Below are positions 7,305-16,352 of a stretch of 31,208 bases of DNA, piece by piece. Positions within the stretch are counted from its first letter, which is position 1. Every line of letters starts with the position of its first letter. A model generated the notes under the pieces. The model worked only from the letters and a program-made list of their open reading frames with translations, was not told where the DNA came from and ran no database searches. The position numbers and the translations under genes are program-made. Source of the DNA: an uncultured Lachnospiraceae bacterium (GTDB taxonomy: Bacteria > Bacillota > Clostridia > Lachnospirales > Lachnospiraceae); assembly GCA_910577165.1 (NCBI GenBank), contig CAJTLX010000042.1, positions 1 through 31,208 on the forward strand, read 5' to 3'.

Positions 7305-8288
7305 TTATTCCAGTACAGTGCCATCCTCAAGCATTGGAAATTCATGCTTTGCACTGATATTTGATGCCCCCTTATTAAAGACTAATGTATCCCCGACAAT
7401 ATCAAAACAGACGGCATACCATCCATCATCCGTTCGCAAATTCAACTGATCTCCAACCACTTCATATGTGCCTCTCCCCAGATAACTGCTAACTGGGGAG
7501 AGATAAAATCCTCCTGTCCCATCATCCTGAAAAGAAAATCTCGCACCCCTGTACCAGTAATCTCCTATATTTGTACAATTATATATCTCCCGTTCCTGAT
7601 CAGGGTATGGGAAAAATGCGAATTTTTCCTCCAATGTACTATTTTTATTTTTCTGAATAAACTCTTCTACATTTCCAGTGCGGATATCAAGCAGTTCTTT
7701 CCAATCTCCTTCCCCCCTGCCTCTTAAATAAATTCGCAATGCCTCCGGCTCATTCCTCCAGTCTGCCCCAACAATCCAGAGAGAAAAATTCTTGTCAATC
7801 TCGTAAACTCGCATACCGCGCTCGCCGGGTTCAAAATAAGAGTAATGCTCAAAATCCTTCTCGCTCAGTGCATCCCCCTTTTTGGCAAGTTTGATCACAT
7901 CCTCTAAGTTTAAGCAACGCTGCGCTAATTTTTTCTTATCCACCTTTATCCAGCGTTTGTACACCCACGAATTTGGGCTTTCCTCCTGATATACATATAT
8001 ACCATTTTTATCAAATTTATTAATATAATACTCGCAGCCCGCCAGTCCCGTTTTATTTGCCTGCTCCTCACTTAAATTCCCTGCTAAGTAATAATTAAAT
8101 GGCAGTTCGGACAACGGAAAGTACGGATCGATGTATGTCGCATCTTCTATAAGCAACATTGGACGCATCTGTGCCTTCCCCTCCCTTTTCACAAAAACAA
8201 AGATAAGCACCGCGCAAATAGAAAAAATCAATACAAAAGCAAAAAAGATCACTCGCTTTTTCCCGCTTCTTATTACCTGATCAGACAT
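7305..8288 (-). CDS. Membrane-anchored extracytoplasmic protein sharing BlaR1's C-terminal module
   Basis: A 327-residue protein with one N-terminal membrane helix (IFFAFVLIFSICAVLIFVFV, residues ~13-32) after a short basic tail, so the rest should lie outside the membrane. I do not recognise the central part. The last ~75 residues (SSYLGRGTYEV...LNLRTDDG...FDIVGDTLVF) resemble the C-terminal tail of the BlaR1 homologue encoded just upstream (SSYIGYGDYEIEG...FDIVNGTLVF), so the two probably share a small beta-rich module. The ATG at 8288 is preceded by AGGGGAG; a TTG 48 bases upstream is less likely. It is third in the blaI-blaR1 unit, 83 nt after blaR1 with no terminator between. Partner or effector of BlaR1 sensing is an inference. 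Confidence 0.7.
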   Translation of the reverse strand: MSDQVIRSGKKRVIFFAFVLIFSICAVLIFVFVKREGKAQMRPMLLIEDATYIDPYFPLSELPFNYYLAGNLSEEQANKTGLAGCEYYINKFDKNGIYVYQEESPNSWVYKRWIKVDKKKLAQRCLNLEDVIKLAKKGDALSEKDFEHYSYFEPGERGMRVYEIDKNFSLWIVGADWRNEPEALRIYLRGRGEGDWKELLDIRTGNVEEFIQKNKNSTLEEKFAFFPYPDQEREIYNCTNIGDYWYRGARFSFQDDGTGGFYLSPVSSYLGRGTYEVVGDQLNLRTDDGWYAVCFDIVGDTLVFNKGASNISAKHEFPMLEDGTVLE

Positions 8289-8371
8289 TTTCTCTCCCCT
8301 TTCACTATTTTTTCTAAAGCTCTTAACCTTTTTCAACAGAAAGATCCCTTCCGATAACTAGCAGGAATACA

Positions 8372-9592
8372 TTATTTAAGCACTTCCCCTCCCTTCCACC
8401 ATCTTGTGTCCGTGGAGACCTCCCCATCAAATACCAGTGTGCCATTCACAATATCAAAAATATATTGATTATCATCAAAGAAATTACTAAGTTTTAGTTT
8501 CTTCCCTTCTATCTCGTAATCTCCATACCCAATATAGCTGGATAAACCAGAAAAGACAAGTGTATAACTATAATTATCGGAAAAGGAAAGGCTTCCCCCA
8601 AGCAAATCGCTTCCCTCTAAAAAATATACTTCCTTTAATCCCGCCTCCCTGAAATTGATATGTTTTGGATTTGTCAAAAAACACAGGGCAATCACAATAC
8701 AGACCGCGAAAGCCGTCATAACTATCCAGGACACTGGTGCTTTATAGCGAAGCACGTTTTTTACCCGCTCTTTTACCGCGATCTCGCCAAAGGCAAGAGG
8801 ACAGATATTTCTTTTTATCTTCGGCACACAAAAACTGAGCAGTGTCTCCGAATAATCCGCCCGCTCCTCCTTTCCAAAATTACAGATCACACACTCATCA
8901 CAGGCCAGTTCGATATCCTTACAAAACAACATATATGCCGCCCAGCACAGCGGATTAAACCAGTACAGGCTAAGAAGCAGATATCCAAAAATCTTTCTGA
9001 GATGATCATATCGGGTAATATGCGCCTGTTCGTGCAGAATTACATTGCGCATTATCTTCTCATCAACAGCAAATGGCAGATAAATGCGCGGGTGCAGAAA
9101 ACCAAAGACAAAAGGCGAAAATACTTCCTCGCTCTGATAAATATTCTTATCAAGCAATACTGCCGTTCTTATCCGGCGGCGCAGCCGCAGACAATTTACA
9201 AGCGCGAAACCAAGCATAAACACCACGCCAAAAATCCAGACAATCGATAAAATCGGAATCAGAACCTGCAGCGAGTTAGCCGAGTCACCCGGATTTGGCG
9301 AAAAACTCTCCGATACAATCGGATTAACTATTGTGTTAAGAATTGCTATCCCCGTATATATTTTTGGTTTTCTCGCATACATAATTTCCGGCGCGATAGT
9401 CTGCACACTTGGGATCAGACTAAATACACTTTTTACTGGGACAAGCAGCATCAGCCGTACCCCGACAAGCCCCCAAAAAACCGGGCGCATTCGTTTTGGT
9501 ATTCTTGGAATCATTCGAAGAAAAATAATGATAAGTACTAACCATCCCGCGGATATCCCATTATTTACAAATTTCAAAAAAACTTCAGTCAT
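8372..9592 (-). CDS. BlaR1/MecR1-like M56 membrane metallopeptidase without penicillin-binding sensor
   Basis: A 406-residue protein with N-terminal membrane helices, a long M56 zinc-protease domain with HExxH at His187-Glu188-His191 (ILHEQAHITRYDHL), and a downstream IELACDE that supplies the further acidic ligand. A membrane helix follows at ~290-310. In BlaR1/MecR1 the protease is switched on by an outer sensor and leads to cleavage of the BlaI repressor. Here the region after the last helix is only ~95 residues and lacks the ~250-residue penicillin-binding domain. It ends in a module shared with the next gene product. Start ATG 9592 overlaps the blaI stop by 4 nt (ATGA), with GGAGG just upstream. 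It likely senses something other than beta-lactam. Confidence 0.88.
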   Translation of the reverse strand: MTEVFLKFVNNGISAGWLVLIIIFLRMIPRIPKRMRPVFWGLVGVRLMLLVPVKSVFSLIPSVQTIAPEIMYARKPKIYTGIAILNTIVNPIVSESFSPNPGDSANSLQVLIPILSIVWIFGVVFMLGFALVNCLRLRRRIRTAVLLDKNIYQSEEVFSPFVFGFLHPRIYLPFAVDEKIMRNVILHEQAHITRYDHLRKIFGYLLLSLYWFNPLCWAAYMLFCKDIELACDECVICNFGKEERADYSETLLSFCVPKIKRNICPLAFGEIAVKERVKNVLRYKAPVSWIVMTAFAVCIVIALCFLTNPKHINFREAGLKEVYFLEGSDLLGGSLSFSDNYSYTLVFSGLSSYIGYGDYEIEGKKLKLSNFFDDNQYIFDIVNGTLVFDGEVSTDTRWWKGGEVLK

Positions 9593-9954
9593 CCTCCGCC
9601 CCCCTCTCGATACTGGTCAATCATTTTCTGCATCTCGTCGATCTCCGCTGCGGAAATCTTTTGATGCTTTGCAAATGCCGCGACAAAGGCAGGGAGAGAA
9701 CCTCCAAATTTTTTTTCCACAAATTCATCAATCTCTTCCGCCTGTATCTCATCTTTGGATATCAGGGAAGAAACAATTGTATTCTCGTTCTTTAAAACGC
9801 CGCGCTCGGACAGACGTTTTATCACCGTGTAAGTGGTAGTCGGCTTCCATCCAAGTTGTTCCTTGCAGAGTCTGACCAAGTCCCCGCTTTTGACTGGCTC
9901 ATATTCCCATAAAATCAGACAAAAGCGGTATTCACTTTCAAAAATTTTCGGCAT
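9589..9954 (-). CDS. BlaI/MecI/CopY family repressor
   Basis: A 121-residue winged-helix repressor. After MPKIFESEYRFCLILWEYEP comes the DNA-binding domain (SGDLVRLCKEQLGWKPTTTYTVIKRL), with a wing strand around LKNENTIVSSL. The C-terminal half (EIDEFVEKKFGGSLPAFVAAF) matches the dimerisation region where BlaR1-type proteases trigger cleavage. The ATG at 9954 gives the family's usual length and N-terminus, with AGGAGG 8 nt upstream. The frame stays open upstream to 10083, but those residues do not look like the family. The stop overlaps the blaR1 start (ATGA), so the two are coupled. Two dyads inside the promoter at 10116-10157 are the likely operators, giving autoregulation. Confidence 0.92.
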   Translation of the reverse strand: MPKIFESEYRFCLILWEYEPVKSGDLVRLCKEQLGWKPTTTYTVIKRLSERGVLKNENTIVSSLISKDEIQAEEIDEFVEKKFGGSLPAFVAAFAKHQKISAAEIDEMQKMIDQYREGGGG

Positions 9955-10115
9955 CGCATTTTCCTCCTCTCTTTTCGCCCATATAACCATAGATAAAATT
10001 ACAGTTGAATCACTGCATATCTGTATTTTACCTGTTTCTGCTATATTCATCCCCCTTAAAAGTGAGGGACTTTTTACTATCAAGGTTAAAACACAGGATA
10101 AATAAATTATGTAAG

Positions 10116-10169
10116 CTCTAATCTATTAGGGTTTATATATAGTCTAACCCATTAGAGTTAAAATGTCAA
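10116..10169 (-). promoter_or_regulatory. blaI promoter with two BlaI-type operator dyads
   Basis: On the minus strand TTGACA (10169-10164), a 17-bp spacer and TAGACT (10146-10141) form the promoter. Two related palindromes overlap it: CTAAT-CT-ATTAG (10118-10129) and CTAAC-CC-ATTAG (10144-10155), whose starts are 26 bp apart. The upstream dyad fills the -10/-35 spacer and the other covers the start region. The arrangement fits autorepression by the BlaI-like protein. The leader to the ATG is about 180 nt. Confidence 0.75.
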
Positions 10170-10199
10170 GAGGAAAGTTTTTCTTGGCTACTTACTGCG

Positions 10200-10293
10200 C
10201 AATCAAGTAGAAAAGATTTACCTTCCCTACTTGCACACCGAATGCGGGCAGCTTTAGCTGTATAATTCCTCTCCGCATCCGTGTGCATAAAAA
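10200..10293. repeat. Dispersed intergenic repeat, copy B
   Basis: AATCAAGTAG, an imperfect hairpin ending CCCTACTTG, then CCGAATGCGGGCAGCTTTAGCTG, ATAATTCCTCTCCG and CCGTGTGCATAAAAA. Aligned with 5043-5137 the order and most bases are the same. A shorter related piece (GAGGAAAGTTTTTCTTGGCTAC) lies just before it at 10170-10191. Confidence 0.7.
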
Positions 10294-10335
10294 GGCTACC
10301 GCACAAATATATTTCTCTGTGCGATAGCCTTTTTT
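10289..10335 (-). terminator. glgP: Intrinsic terminator of glgP
   Basis: On the minus strand AAGGCTATCGCACA and TGTGCGGTAGCCTT form a 14-bp stem with one mismatch, followed by a T-run. It lies about 60 nt after the glgP stop. Confidence 0.85.
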
Positions 10336-10396
10336 CCTAATTTTTAATTATTACCGAAGACGGAGTATAAAAGTACAAGATCCCCGCCTTTTTTTA

Positions 10397-12847
10397 CTAT
10401 AATTCCACCTTCACCCTATCCAGATGCCAGATATCCCTTACATATTCCTCGATCGTGCGGTCAGAAGTAAATTTGCCGCTCTTTGCCACATTTAAGATTG
10501 CGGAGCGCGCCCATCCCGCCTCGTTGCGGTACGCCTCCTCCACTTTTTTCTGTGCTTCCGCATAGGCACGGAAATCTTTAAGGATAAAATATTGATCTGC
10601 CCTCTCATAGCCATTGCTCTCCAAAAGGGAATTGTAAAGCTCGCGGAACAATTCAGGATCCTGCGGCGAATAATACCCGTTAATCAGCTGGGTCAGCACA
10701 TTGCGGATATCCAGATCCGTATTGTAAATTTCTTTTGGATTATAGCCGCCGTTCTTCTCGTAATTGATTACTTCATCGGAGGAAAGACCAAAGATAAATG
10801 CGTTTTCTTTTCCAACTTCCTCAACAATCTCCACGTTCGCACCGTCCATTGTGCCAAGGGTCAGCGCGCCGTTTAACATAAACTTCATATTTCCGGTTCC
10901 GCTGGCTTCCTTACTTGCAGTAGAAATTTGCTCTGATACATCAGCCGCAGCAAAAATCCATTCGGCGTTGGATACCCGATAATTCTCAATAAAGACTACC
11001 TTGATCTTACCATTGATGGACTTGTCATTATTGACCACATCCGCCACGCTGTTGATCAGTTTGATTACCGCTTTGGCACGGCGATAGCCCGCACTCGCCT
11101 TGGCACCAAAAATAAAGGTTCTCGGATAAAATTCCATATCTGGCTTCATTTTCAGTCCATTGTACAGATACATAATATGCAGAATATTTAATAACTGACG
11201 CTTGTACTCGTGCAGACGTTTTACCTGAACATCAAAAATTGAGCGCGGATCTACTTCCACTTTGTTATGCTCCTTGATATATGCCGCCAGCCGTACCTTA
11301 TTCTGATATTTGATATTCATAAACTCTCTCTGGCATTTCTCGTCGTCCGCATATACGGAAAGGTTGTTGATATAAGGCAGATTTGTAATCCAATCAGAGC
11401 CTATCTTATCCGTTACCCAACTTGCAAGCAGCGGATTGCCGTGCAGCAGGAAACGCCTCTGCGTGATGCCGTTCGTCTTGTTATTGAATTTCTCCGGCCA
11501 AAGTTCATAAAAATCACGCAGCTGCTCATTCTTTAAAATCTCTGTGTGTAGCTTTGCTACACCATTGACAGAAAAACTTGCCACTATTGCAAGATGCGCC
11601 ATCTTTACCTGTCCGTCATAAACGATCGCCATCTTTTCAATCTTGCGATAATCATTTGGATATTTTGCCTGGATCTGAAGAATAAAGCGACGGTTAATCT
11701 CCTCCACAATCTGATAGATGCGCGGCAGCAAGCGGGAGAACAGCTCCAACGGCCATTTTTCCAACGCCTCGGACATAATGGTATGATTTGTGTATGCACA
11801 GGACTTTGTTGTAACCTCCCACGCCTCATCCCAGGTCAAATAATAATCATCCATCAAAATACGCATCAATTCTGCGACGGTAAGCGTCGGATGTGTGTCA
11901 TTCATCTGGAAACATACCTTCTCGTAAAGCTTTTTCACATCATCATGCTTTTCCATATATTTTTCCACCGCGCGCTGGATGCTGGCAGAAACAAAGAAAT
12001 ACTGCTGTTTTAAACGCAGTTCCTTGCCCGCATAATGATTATCGTTTGGATAAAGAACCTCACAGATTGTTCTGGCAAGGTTTTCCTGCTCCAATGCTTT
12101 CTGATAGTTTCCCTTATCAAAGGAATCGAGGTTGAAAGTATTGATCGCCTCCGCGTCCCAGATACGCAGCGAGTTAACTACGTTGTTGCCATAGCCGAGT
12201 ACCGGGATGTCATATGGAACTGCCATAACGGACTGATAATTCTCCTGGATAAAGCGTTCCCTCCCATTCTCATCGCGCATCATGCGCACATAGCCGCCAA
12301 ATTTTACTTCCTTGGCATATTCTGCACGCTTCATCTCAAAAGGATTGCCGTTCTTTAACCAGTTGTCCGGCACTTCAATCTGAAATCCATTCTCGATCTT
12401 CTGCTCAAACATTCCATACTTGTAGCGTATGCCACAGCCGTAAGCTGGGTAGCCGAACGTGGAGAGCGAATCGAGAAAGCAGGCGGCAAGACGACCCAGA
12501 CCACCGTTTCCAAGCCCTGCATCCGGCTCCTCATCCTCAATCACATTCAAGTCAAGTCCCAACTCTTCTAATGCCTCGCGAATCTGCTTGTCCGCGCCAA
12601 GGTTGATCACATTGTTTCCGAGCGCGCGCCCCATCAAAAATTCCATTGAGAGATAGTAGACGGTCTTTGCATCCTGTTCCTCATACTTTTTGTGCGTCGC
12701 AATCCACATATCAACAATGTAGTCCTTGGTCGCATAGGCTACCGCCTGAAAAATCTGCTGCCCGGTCGCCTCGTCGATATCCTTGCGAAACAGTGCGCGC
12801 AGATTCGATTTCACGTCCTTCTTAAATTCTTCCTTATTAATTTCCAT
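10397..12847 (-). CDS. glgP: Glycogen/starch phosphorylase
   Basis: An 816-residue GT35 phosphorylase that releases glucose-1-phosphate from glycogen or maltodextrin in the cytoplasm, using pyridoxal phosphate. The cofactor lysine is Lys655 in EASGTGNMKFMLNG, followed by the conserved GTMDGANVEI. The N-terminal DAGLGNGGLGRLAACFLDS and the active-site KRLHEYKRQLLN segment are also present. Length is normal and the N-terminus lacks the animal phosphorylation site. AGGAGG lies 8 nt before the ATG. No clear promoter is seen between it and ileS; the gap holds two long hairpins, so it either has a weak promoter there or depends on read-through. Confidence 0.97.
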   Translation of the reverse strand: MEINKEEFKKDVKSNLRALFRKDIDEATGQQIFQAVAYATKDYIVDMWIATHKKYEEQDAKTVYYLSMEFLMGRALGNNVINLGADKQIREALEELGLDLNVIEDEEPDAGLGNGGLGRLAACFLDSLSTFGYPAYGCGIRYKYGMFEQKIENGFQIEVPDNWLKNGNPFEMKRAEYAKEVKFGGYVRMMRDENGRERFIQENYQSVMAVPYDIPVLGYGNNVVNSLRIWDAEAINTFNLDSFDKGNYQKALEQENLARTICEVLYPNDNHYAGKELRLKQQYFFVSASIQRAVEKYMEKHDDVKKLYEKVCFQMNDTHPTLTVAELMRILMDDYYLTWDEAWEVTTKSCAYTNHTIMSEALEKWPLELFSRLLPRIYQIVEEINRRFILQIQAKYPNDYRKIEKMAIVYDGQVKMAHLAIVASFSVNGVAKLHTEILKNEQLRDFYELWPEKFNNKTNGITQRRFLLHGNPLLASWVTDKIGSDWITNLPYINNLSVYADDEKCQREFMNIKYQNKVRLAAYIKEHNKVEVDPRSIFDVQVKRLHEYKRQLLNILHIMYLYNGLKMKPDMEFYPRTFIFGAKASAGYRRAKAVIKLINSVADVVNNDKSINGKIKVVFIENYRVSNAEWIFAAADVSEQISTASKEASGTGNMKFMLNGALTLGTMDGANVEIVEEVGKENAFIFGLSSDEVINYEKNGGYNPKEIYNTDLDIRNVLTQLINGYYSPQDPELFRELYNSLLESNGYERADQYFILKDFRAYAEAQKKVEEAYRNEAGWARSAILNVAKSGKFTSDRTIEEYVRDIWHLDRVKVEL

Positions 12848-12870
12848 TGGTCGATCCTCCTATTTTTTGT

Positions 12871-13071
12871 TCAGCAGAATCCCTGCACAGCACCCCTTTC
12901 CTGGAAGGAATTTTCCTCGCTTCGCTCTTAAAATTCCTTCTGGTGCTGTTCCGGGATTCTGCTGATTTTTTTTAAGTTCTGCAAGAGTCCTTCCCGCGCA
13001 CAACTCCCAGGGAGAATTTATTTCCGCAATTCATCAATCCTCCCGTGCGCGCTCCGGACTCTGCTGATTTT
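12871..13071. repeat. Two tandem ~100-bp long-hairpin elements
   Basis: Element 1 (12871-12965): TCAGCAGAATCCC pairs with GGGATTCTGCTGA, then ACAGCACC with GGTGCTGT, then GAAGGAATTTT with AAAATTCCTTC. Element 2 (about 12981-13065): GCAAGAGTCC pairs with GGACTCTGC (one bulge), then CGCGCAC with GTGCGCG. Both end in TCTGCTGATTTTT on the plus strand and begin GTTC, so they look like related copies in tandem. The T-runs follow the stems on the plus strand, the antisense direction here. Confidence 0.7.
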
Positions 13072-13077
13072 TAGTTT

Positions 13078-16000
13078 TTAAACTCTCTTAACGGCGAAGG
13101 TGACATCCTTTCCGTTTAAATTCCAATTTTTTGTAAATCCTTCCGGTGTTCCGTAAACGATTTCATCCGCCAAAACTACGCGTTTAAGTTCCACCTCATT
13201 CTTCCTCATCATCTCTTTTACTTCAGCGTCGCCCTCCGCATAGACCTGGATGCGATCCATCACTTCAAAGCCCGCCTCCTTGCGCATGGTCTGCAATTTG
13301 CTGATCACCTCGCGCACATAGCCCTCCTCAATCAGTTCCTCAGTCAGATTTGTGTCGAGTACCACCGCGTAAGCACCGTTCTCCTCCGTGACATAGCCGC
13401 CCTTCTTGTTTGTCTCAATCAACAGATCTTCCTTCGCAATCTCCTCCTCCACGCCATCCACATTAAGCGTAAGTGCCCCGGATTCTGAAATCATTGCCAT
13501 CGCCGCAGCACCGTCCAAGTTTGCAAGGGTTTCCTTCAACGCATTTAAGCGGCTGCCAAAACGCTTTCCAAGGGTCTTTAACTGTGGTTTGAAGGTGTAA
13601 GAGATAAATTGATCAAGCTGATGAGTAAAGACAATTTCCTTTACATTTAACTCGTCCAAAATAATCTCCGTGTAAAAATCGGACATTCCTTCGCGCTCAC
13701 ATCCTGAAGCATCCGCCCACCGCAGATCGGTCTTTACGTACATACGGGCAAGAGGCTGTCTCTGTTTGCAGTTTGCCGTATTGCGGCATGCGCGACCGAG
13801 TACAACAATATTTAATACCGCCTCCATATCCTTTTCCAGTTCTTTATCGATCCACGCTTCATCTGCCTTAGGAAAATCGCAGAGATGCACACTCTCCGGC
13901 GCGGTCTTGTCAATGCTTCGCACAAGATTTAAATAGATGGACTCCGTCATAAACGGGATCATCGGCGCAGCCGCCTTGGTGATTGTGACAAGTGCGGTGT
14001 AGAGCGTCATATAGGCGTTGATCTTGTCCTGCTCCATGCCCTTTGCCCAGAAGCGTTCGCGTCCACGGCGCACATACCAGTTGCTCATCTCGTCCACAAA
14101 ATCCTGCAATGCTCTTGCCGTTTCAGGAATCTGATAATTTGCAAGATTTTCGTCCACCGCCTTCACAGTAGAGGCAAGCCTTGAGAGCAGCCATTTATCC
14201 ATTACAGTAAGCTTTTCAAAATCCAGAGTATATTTTGTTGCGTCAAAATTATCGATATTTGCATAAAGCACGAAAAACGCGTAGGTATTCCAGAGCGTCC
14301 CCATAAATTTGCGCTGCCCCTCAACCACTACCTTGTCGTGGAAACGGTTCGGCAGCCATGGCGCAGAATTGATATAGAAGTACCAGCGGATCGCGTCCGC
14401 ACCATATTTTTCCAAAGCGTCGAACGGATCAACCGCGTTGCCTTTGCTCTTAGCCATTTTCTGACCGTTCTCATCCTGCACATGACCTAAAACGATTACG
14501 TTCTCATAAGGTGCCTTGTTAAACAAAAGCGTGGAGATCGCCATCAGCGAATGAAACCATCCTCGCGTCTGATCCACCGCCTCGGAAATAAATTTCGCCG
14601 GGAATTGCCGCTCAAACAATTCCTTGTTCTCAAATGGATAGTGATGCTGTGCAAATGGCATTGCGCCGGAATCGAACCAGCAGTCGATCACCTCCGGCAC
14701 ACGCTTCATCACACCTCCGCATTTTGGACATTTTAACGTGATTGCGTCAATATAAGGGCGATGGAATTCGACGGTCTTTGCCTCCTCCATCCCGCTCATC
14801 TCACAGAGTTCTTCTCTGCTTCCCACACAGTGCTGATGCCCGCAGGAACATTCCCAGATATTGAGCGGCGTGCCCCAGTAGCGGTTGCGCGAGATCGCCC
14901 AGTCCTGAATATTTTCCAGCCAGTTTCCAAAACGCCCCTTGCCGATGGACTCCGGAATCCAGTTGACAGTATCATTGTTTCGCAAAAGATCATCGCGCAC
15001 CGCAGTTTCGCGGATATACCAGGATTCTCTCGCGTAATAGATAAGCGGTGTGTCGCATCGCCAGCAATGCGGATAGCTGTGCTCAAATTTCGGCGCGTCA
15101 AAGAGTTTTCCCTCTTTTTCTAAATCTTTAAGAATCAGTGGATCGGCTTTTTTTACAAACATCCCCGCGTAGGCGGTTTCCTTAGTCATCTCACCCTTGC
15201 CATTTACAAGCTGCACAAATGGAAGATCATAGATCCGACCAACTTTCGCATCATCCTCACCAAATGCTGGCGCGATATGGACAACGCCCGTACCATCCGT
15301 CAGCGTGACATAGCCGTCACAGGTAATATAATATGCCTTTTTGCCCTGCTGCTTACAAAGCTCAACCGCACAGTCAAAGAGTGGCTCGTACTCCTTATAC
15401 TCAAGTTCCCTCCCCGTGTAGCGGGCAAGGATCTCATAGGCAGATGTTTTTGAATTTCCATTTTCTTCTATATCCGATGCGTCCGCCTTTGGCGCGAGTT
15501 TTCCCAGCACCGTATCAAGCAGTGCTTCTGCCATATAATAAGTATACCCGTCCGCCGCCTTTACTTTCGCATAAGTTTCATCCGGGTTGACGCAGAGCGC
15601 GACATTGCTTGGCAGCGTCCACGGTGTTGTTGTCCAGACAAGGATATAGGCATCCTCACCCTTCATTTTAAAACGTGCAATCGCGGAGCGTTCCTTTACC
15701 TCCTTGTAGCCCTGCGCTACCTCAGCACTTGAGAGAGGTGTGCCGCAGCGCGGACAGTACGGGACAATCTTAAATCCCTTGTAGAGCAGACCCTTATCCC
15801 AGATCTGGCGCAGTGCCCACCACTCGGATTCAATATAATCATCATGGTAGGTCACATACGGCTCGTCCATATCTGCCCAGAAGCCGACTGTGCCAGAGAA
15901 ATCCTCCCACATCCCCTTGTATTTCCAGACACTCTCCTTGCATTTTTTGATAAACGGCTCTAAACCGTAAGCTTCAATCTGATCTTTGCCGTCAAGCCCC

Positions 16001-16299
16001 AAAAGCTTTTCAACCTCGATCTCTACCGGAAGACCATGTGTATCCCAGCCCGCCTTGCGCGGCACAAAGGAACCCTTCATTGTGTGATAGCGCGGAATCA
16101 TATCCTTGATCACGCGCGTGAGTACATGACCAATATGTGGCTTGCCGTTCGCCGTCGGCGGTCCATCATAGAAAGTGTAGGTTTCTCCCTGCTTTCTGAC
16201 CTCCATACTCTTCTGAAAGATCCTGTTCTCATTCCAAAATTTCAGAACTTCTTTTTCCCGACTCACAAAATTCATGTCAGTTGATACCTTTTCATACAT
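13078..16299 (-). CDS. ileS: Isoleucyl-tRNA synthetase, long eukaryote-like type
   Basis: A 1073-residue class I synthetase that charges tRNA-Ile. The ATP-binding signatures are HIGH (residues 55-58, PPTANGKPHIGHVL) and KMAKS (614-618). The editing domain lies between them, with TTTPWTLPSN near residue 222. Cysteine pairs (CPRCG near 183, CSCGH near 490, CPKCG near 530) suggest zinc sites, and the C-terminus is an extended anticodon-binding region. The size and the CPKCGGVMKRVPEVIDCWF segment fit the eukaryote-like IleRS type, whose members are generally insensitive to mupirocin (family knowledge, not shown here). AAAGAGG precedes the ATG. It is the second gene behind an Ile T-box, 53 nt after the NUDIX gene. 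Confidence 0.97.
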   Translation of the reverse strand: MYEKVSTDMNFVSREKEVLKFWNENRIFQKSMEVRKQGETYTFYDGPPTANGKPHIGHVLTRVIKDMIPRYHTMKGSFVPRKAGWDTHGLPVEIEVEKLLGLDGKDQIEAYGLEPFIKKCKESVWKYKGMWEDFSGTVGFWADMDEPYVTYHDDYIESEWWALRQIWDKGLLYKGFKIVPYCPRCGTPLSSAEVAQGYKEVKERSAIARFKMKGEDAYILVWTTTPWTLPSNVALCVNPDETYAKVKAADGYTYYMAEALLDTVLGKLAPKADASDIEENGNSKTSAYEILARYTGRELEYKEYEPLFDCAVELCKQQGKKAYYITCDGYVTLTDGTGVVHIAPAFGEDDAKVGRIYDLPFVQLVNGKGEMTKETAYAGMFVKKADPLILKDLEKEGKLFDAPKFEHSYPHCWRCDTPLIYYARESWYIRETAVRDDLLRNNDTVNWIPESIGKGRFGNWLENIQDWAISRNRYWGTPLNIWECSCGHQHCVGSREELCEMSGMEEAKTVEFHRPYIDAITLKCPKCGGVMKRVPEVIDCWFDSGAMPFAQHHYPFENKELFERQFPAKFISEAVDQTRGWFHSLMAISTLLFNKAPYENVIVLGHVQDENGQKMAKSKGNAVDPFDALEKYGADAIRWYFYINSAPWLPNRFHDKVVVEGQRKFMGTLWNTYAFFVLYANIDNFDATKYTLDFEKLTVMDKWLLSRLASTVKAVDENLANYQIPETARALQDFVDEMSNWYVRRGRERFWAKGMEQDKINAYMTLYTALVTITKAAAPMIPFMTESIYLNLVRSIDKTAPESVHLCDFPKADEAWIDKELEKDMEAVLNIVVLGRACRNTANCKQRQPLARMYVKTDLRWADASGCEREGMSDFYTEIILDELNVKEIVFTHQLDQFISYTFKPQLKTLGKRFGSRLNALKETLANLDGAAAMAMISESGALTLNVDGVEEEIAKEDLLIETNKKGGYVTEENGAYAVVLDTNLTEELIEEGYVREVISKLQTMRKEAGFEVMDRIQVYAEGDAEVKEMMRKNEVELKRVVLADEIVYGTPEGFTKNWNLNGKDVTFAVKRV

Positions 16300-16352
16300 A
16301 CTTTACACCTCTTTTCTGCATTATCACGGACAGCCCGCATCGCATTGATTGT

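Noticed and set aside
7305..9954. Beta-lactam resistance operon
   Set aside because: BlaI and an M56 protease are present, but there is no penicillin-binding sensor domain and no beta-lactamase gene in the unit.
10170..10293. CRISPR repeats
   Set aside because: The repeated units here and at 5.0 and 18.5 kb are dispersed, unequal and not separated by regular spacers. No cas genes are present.
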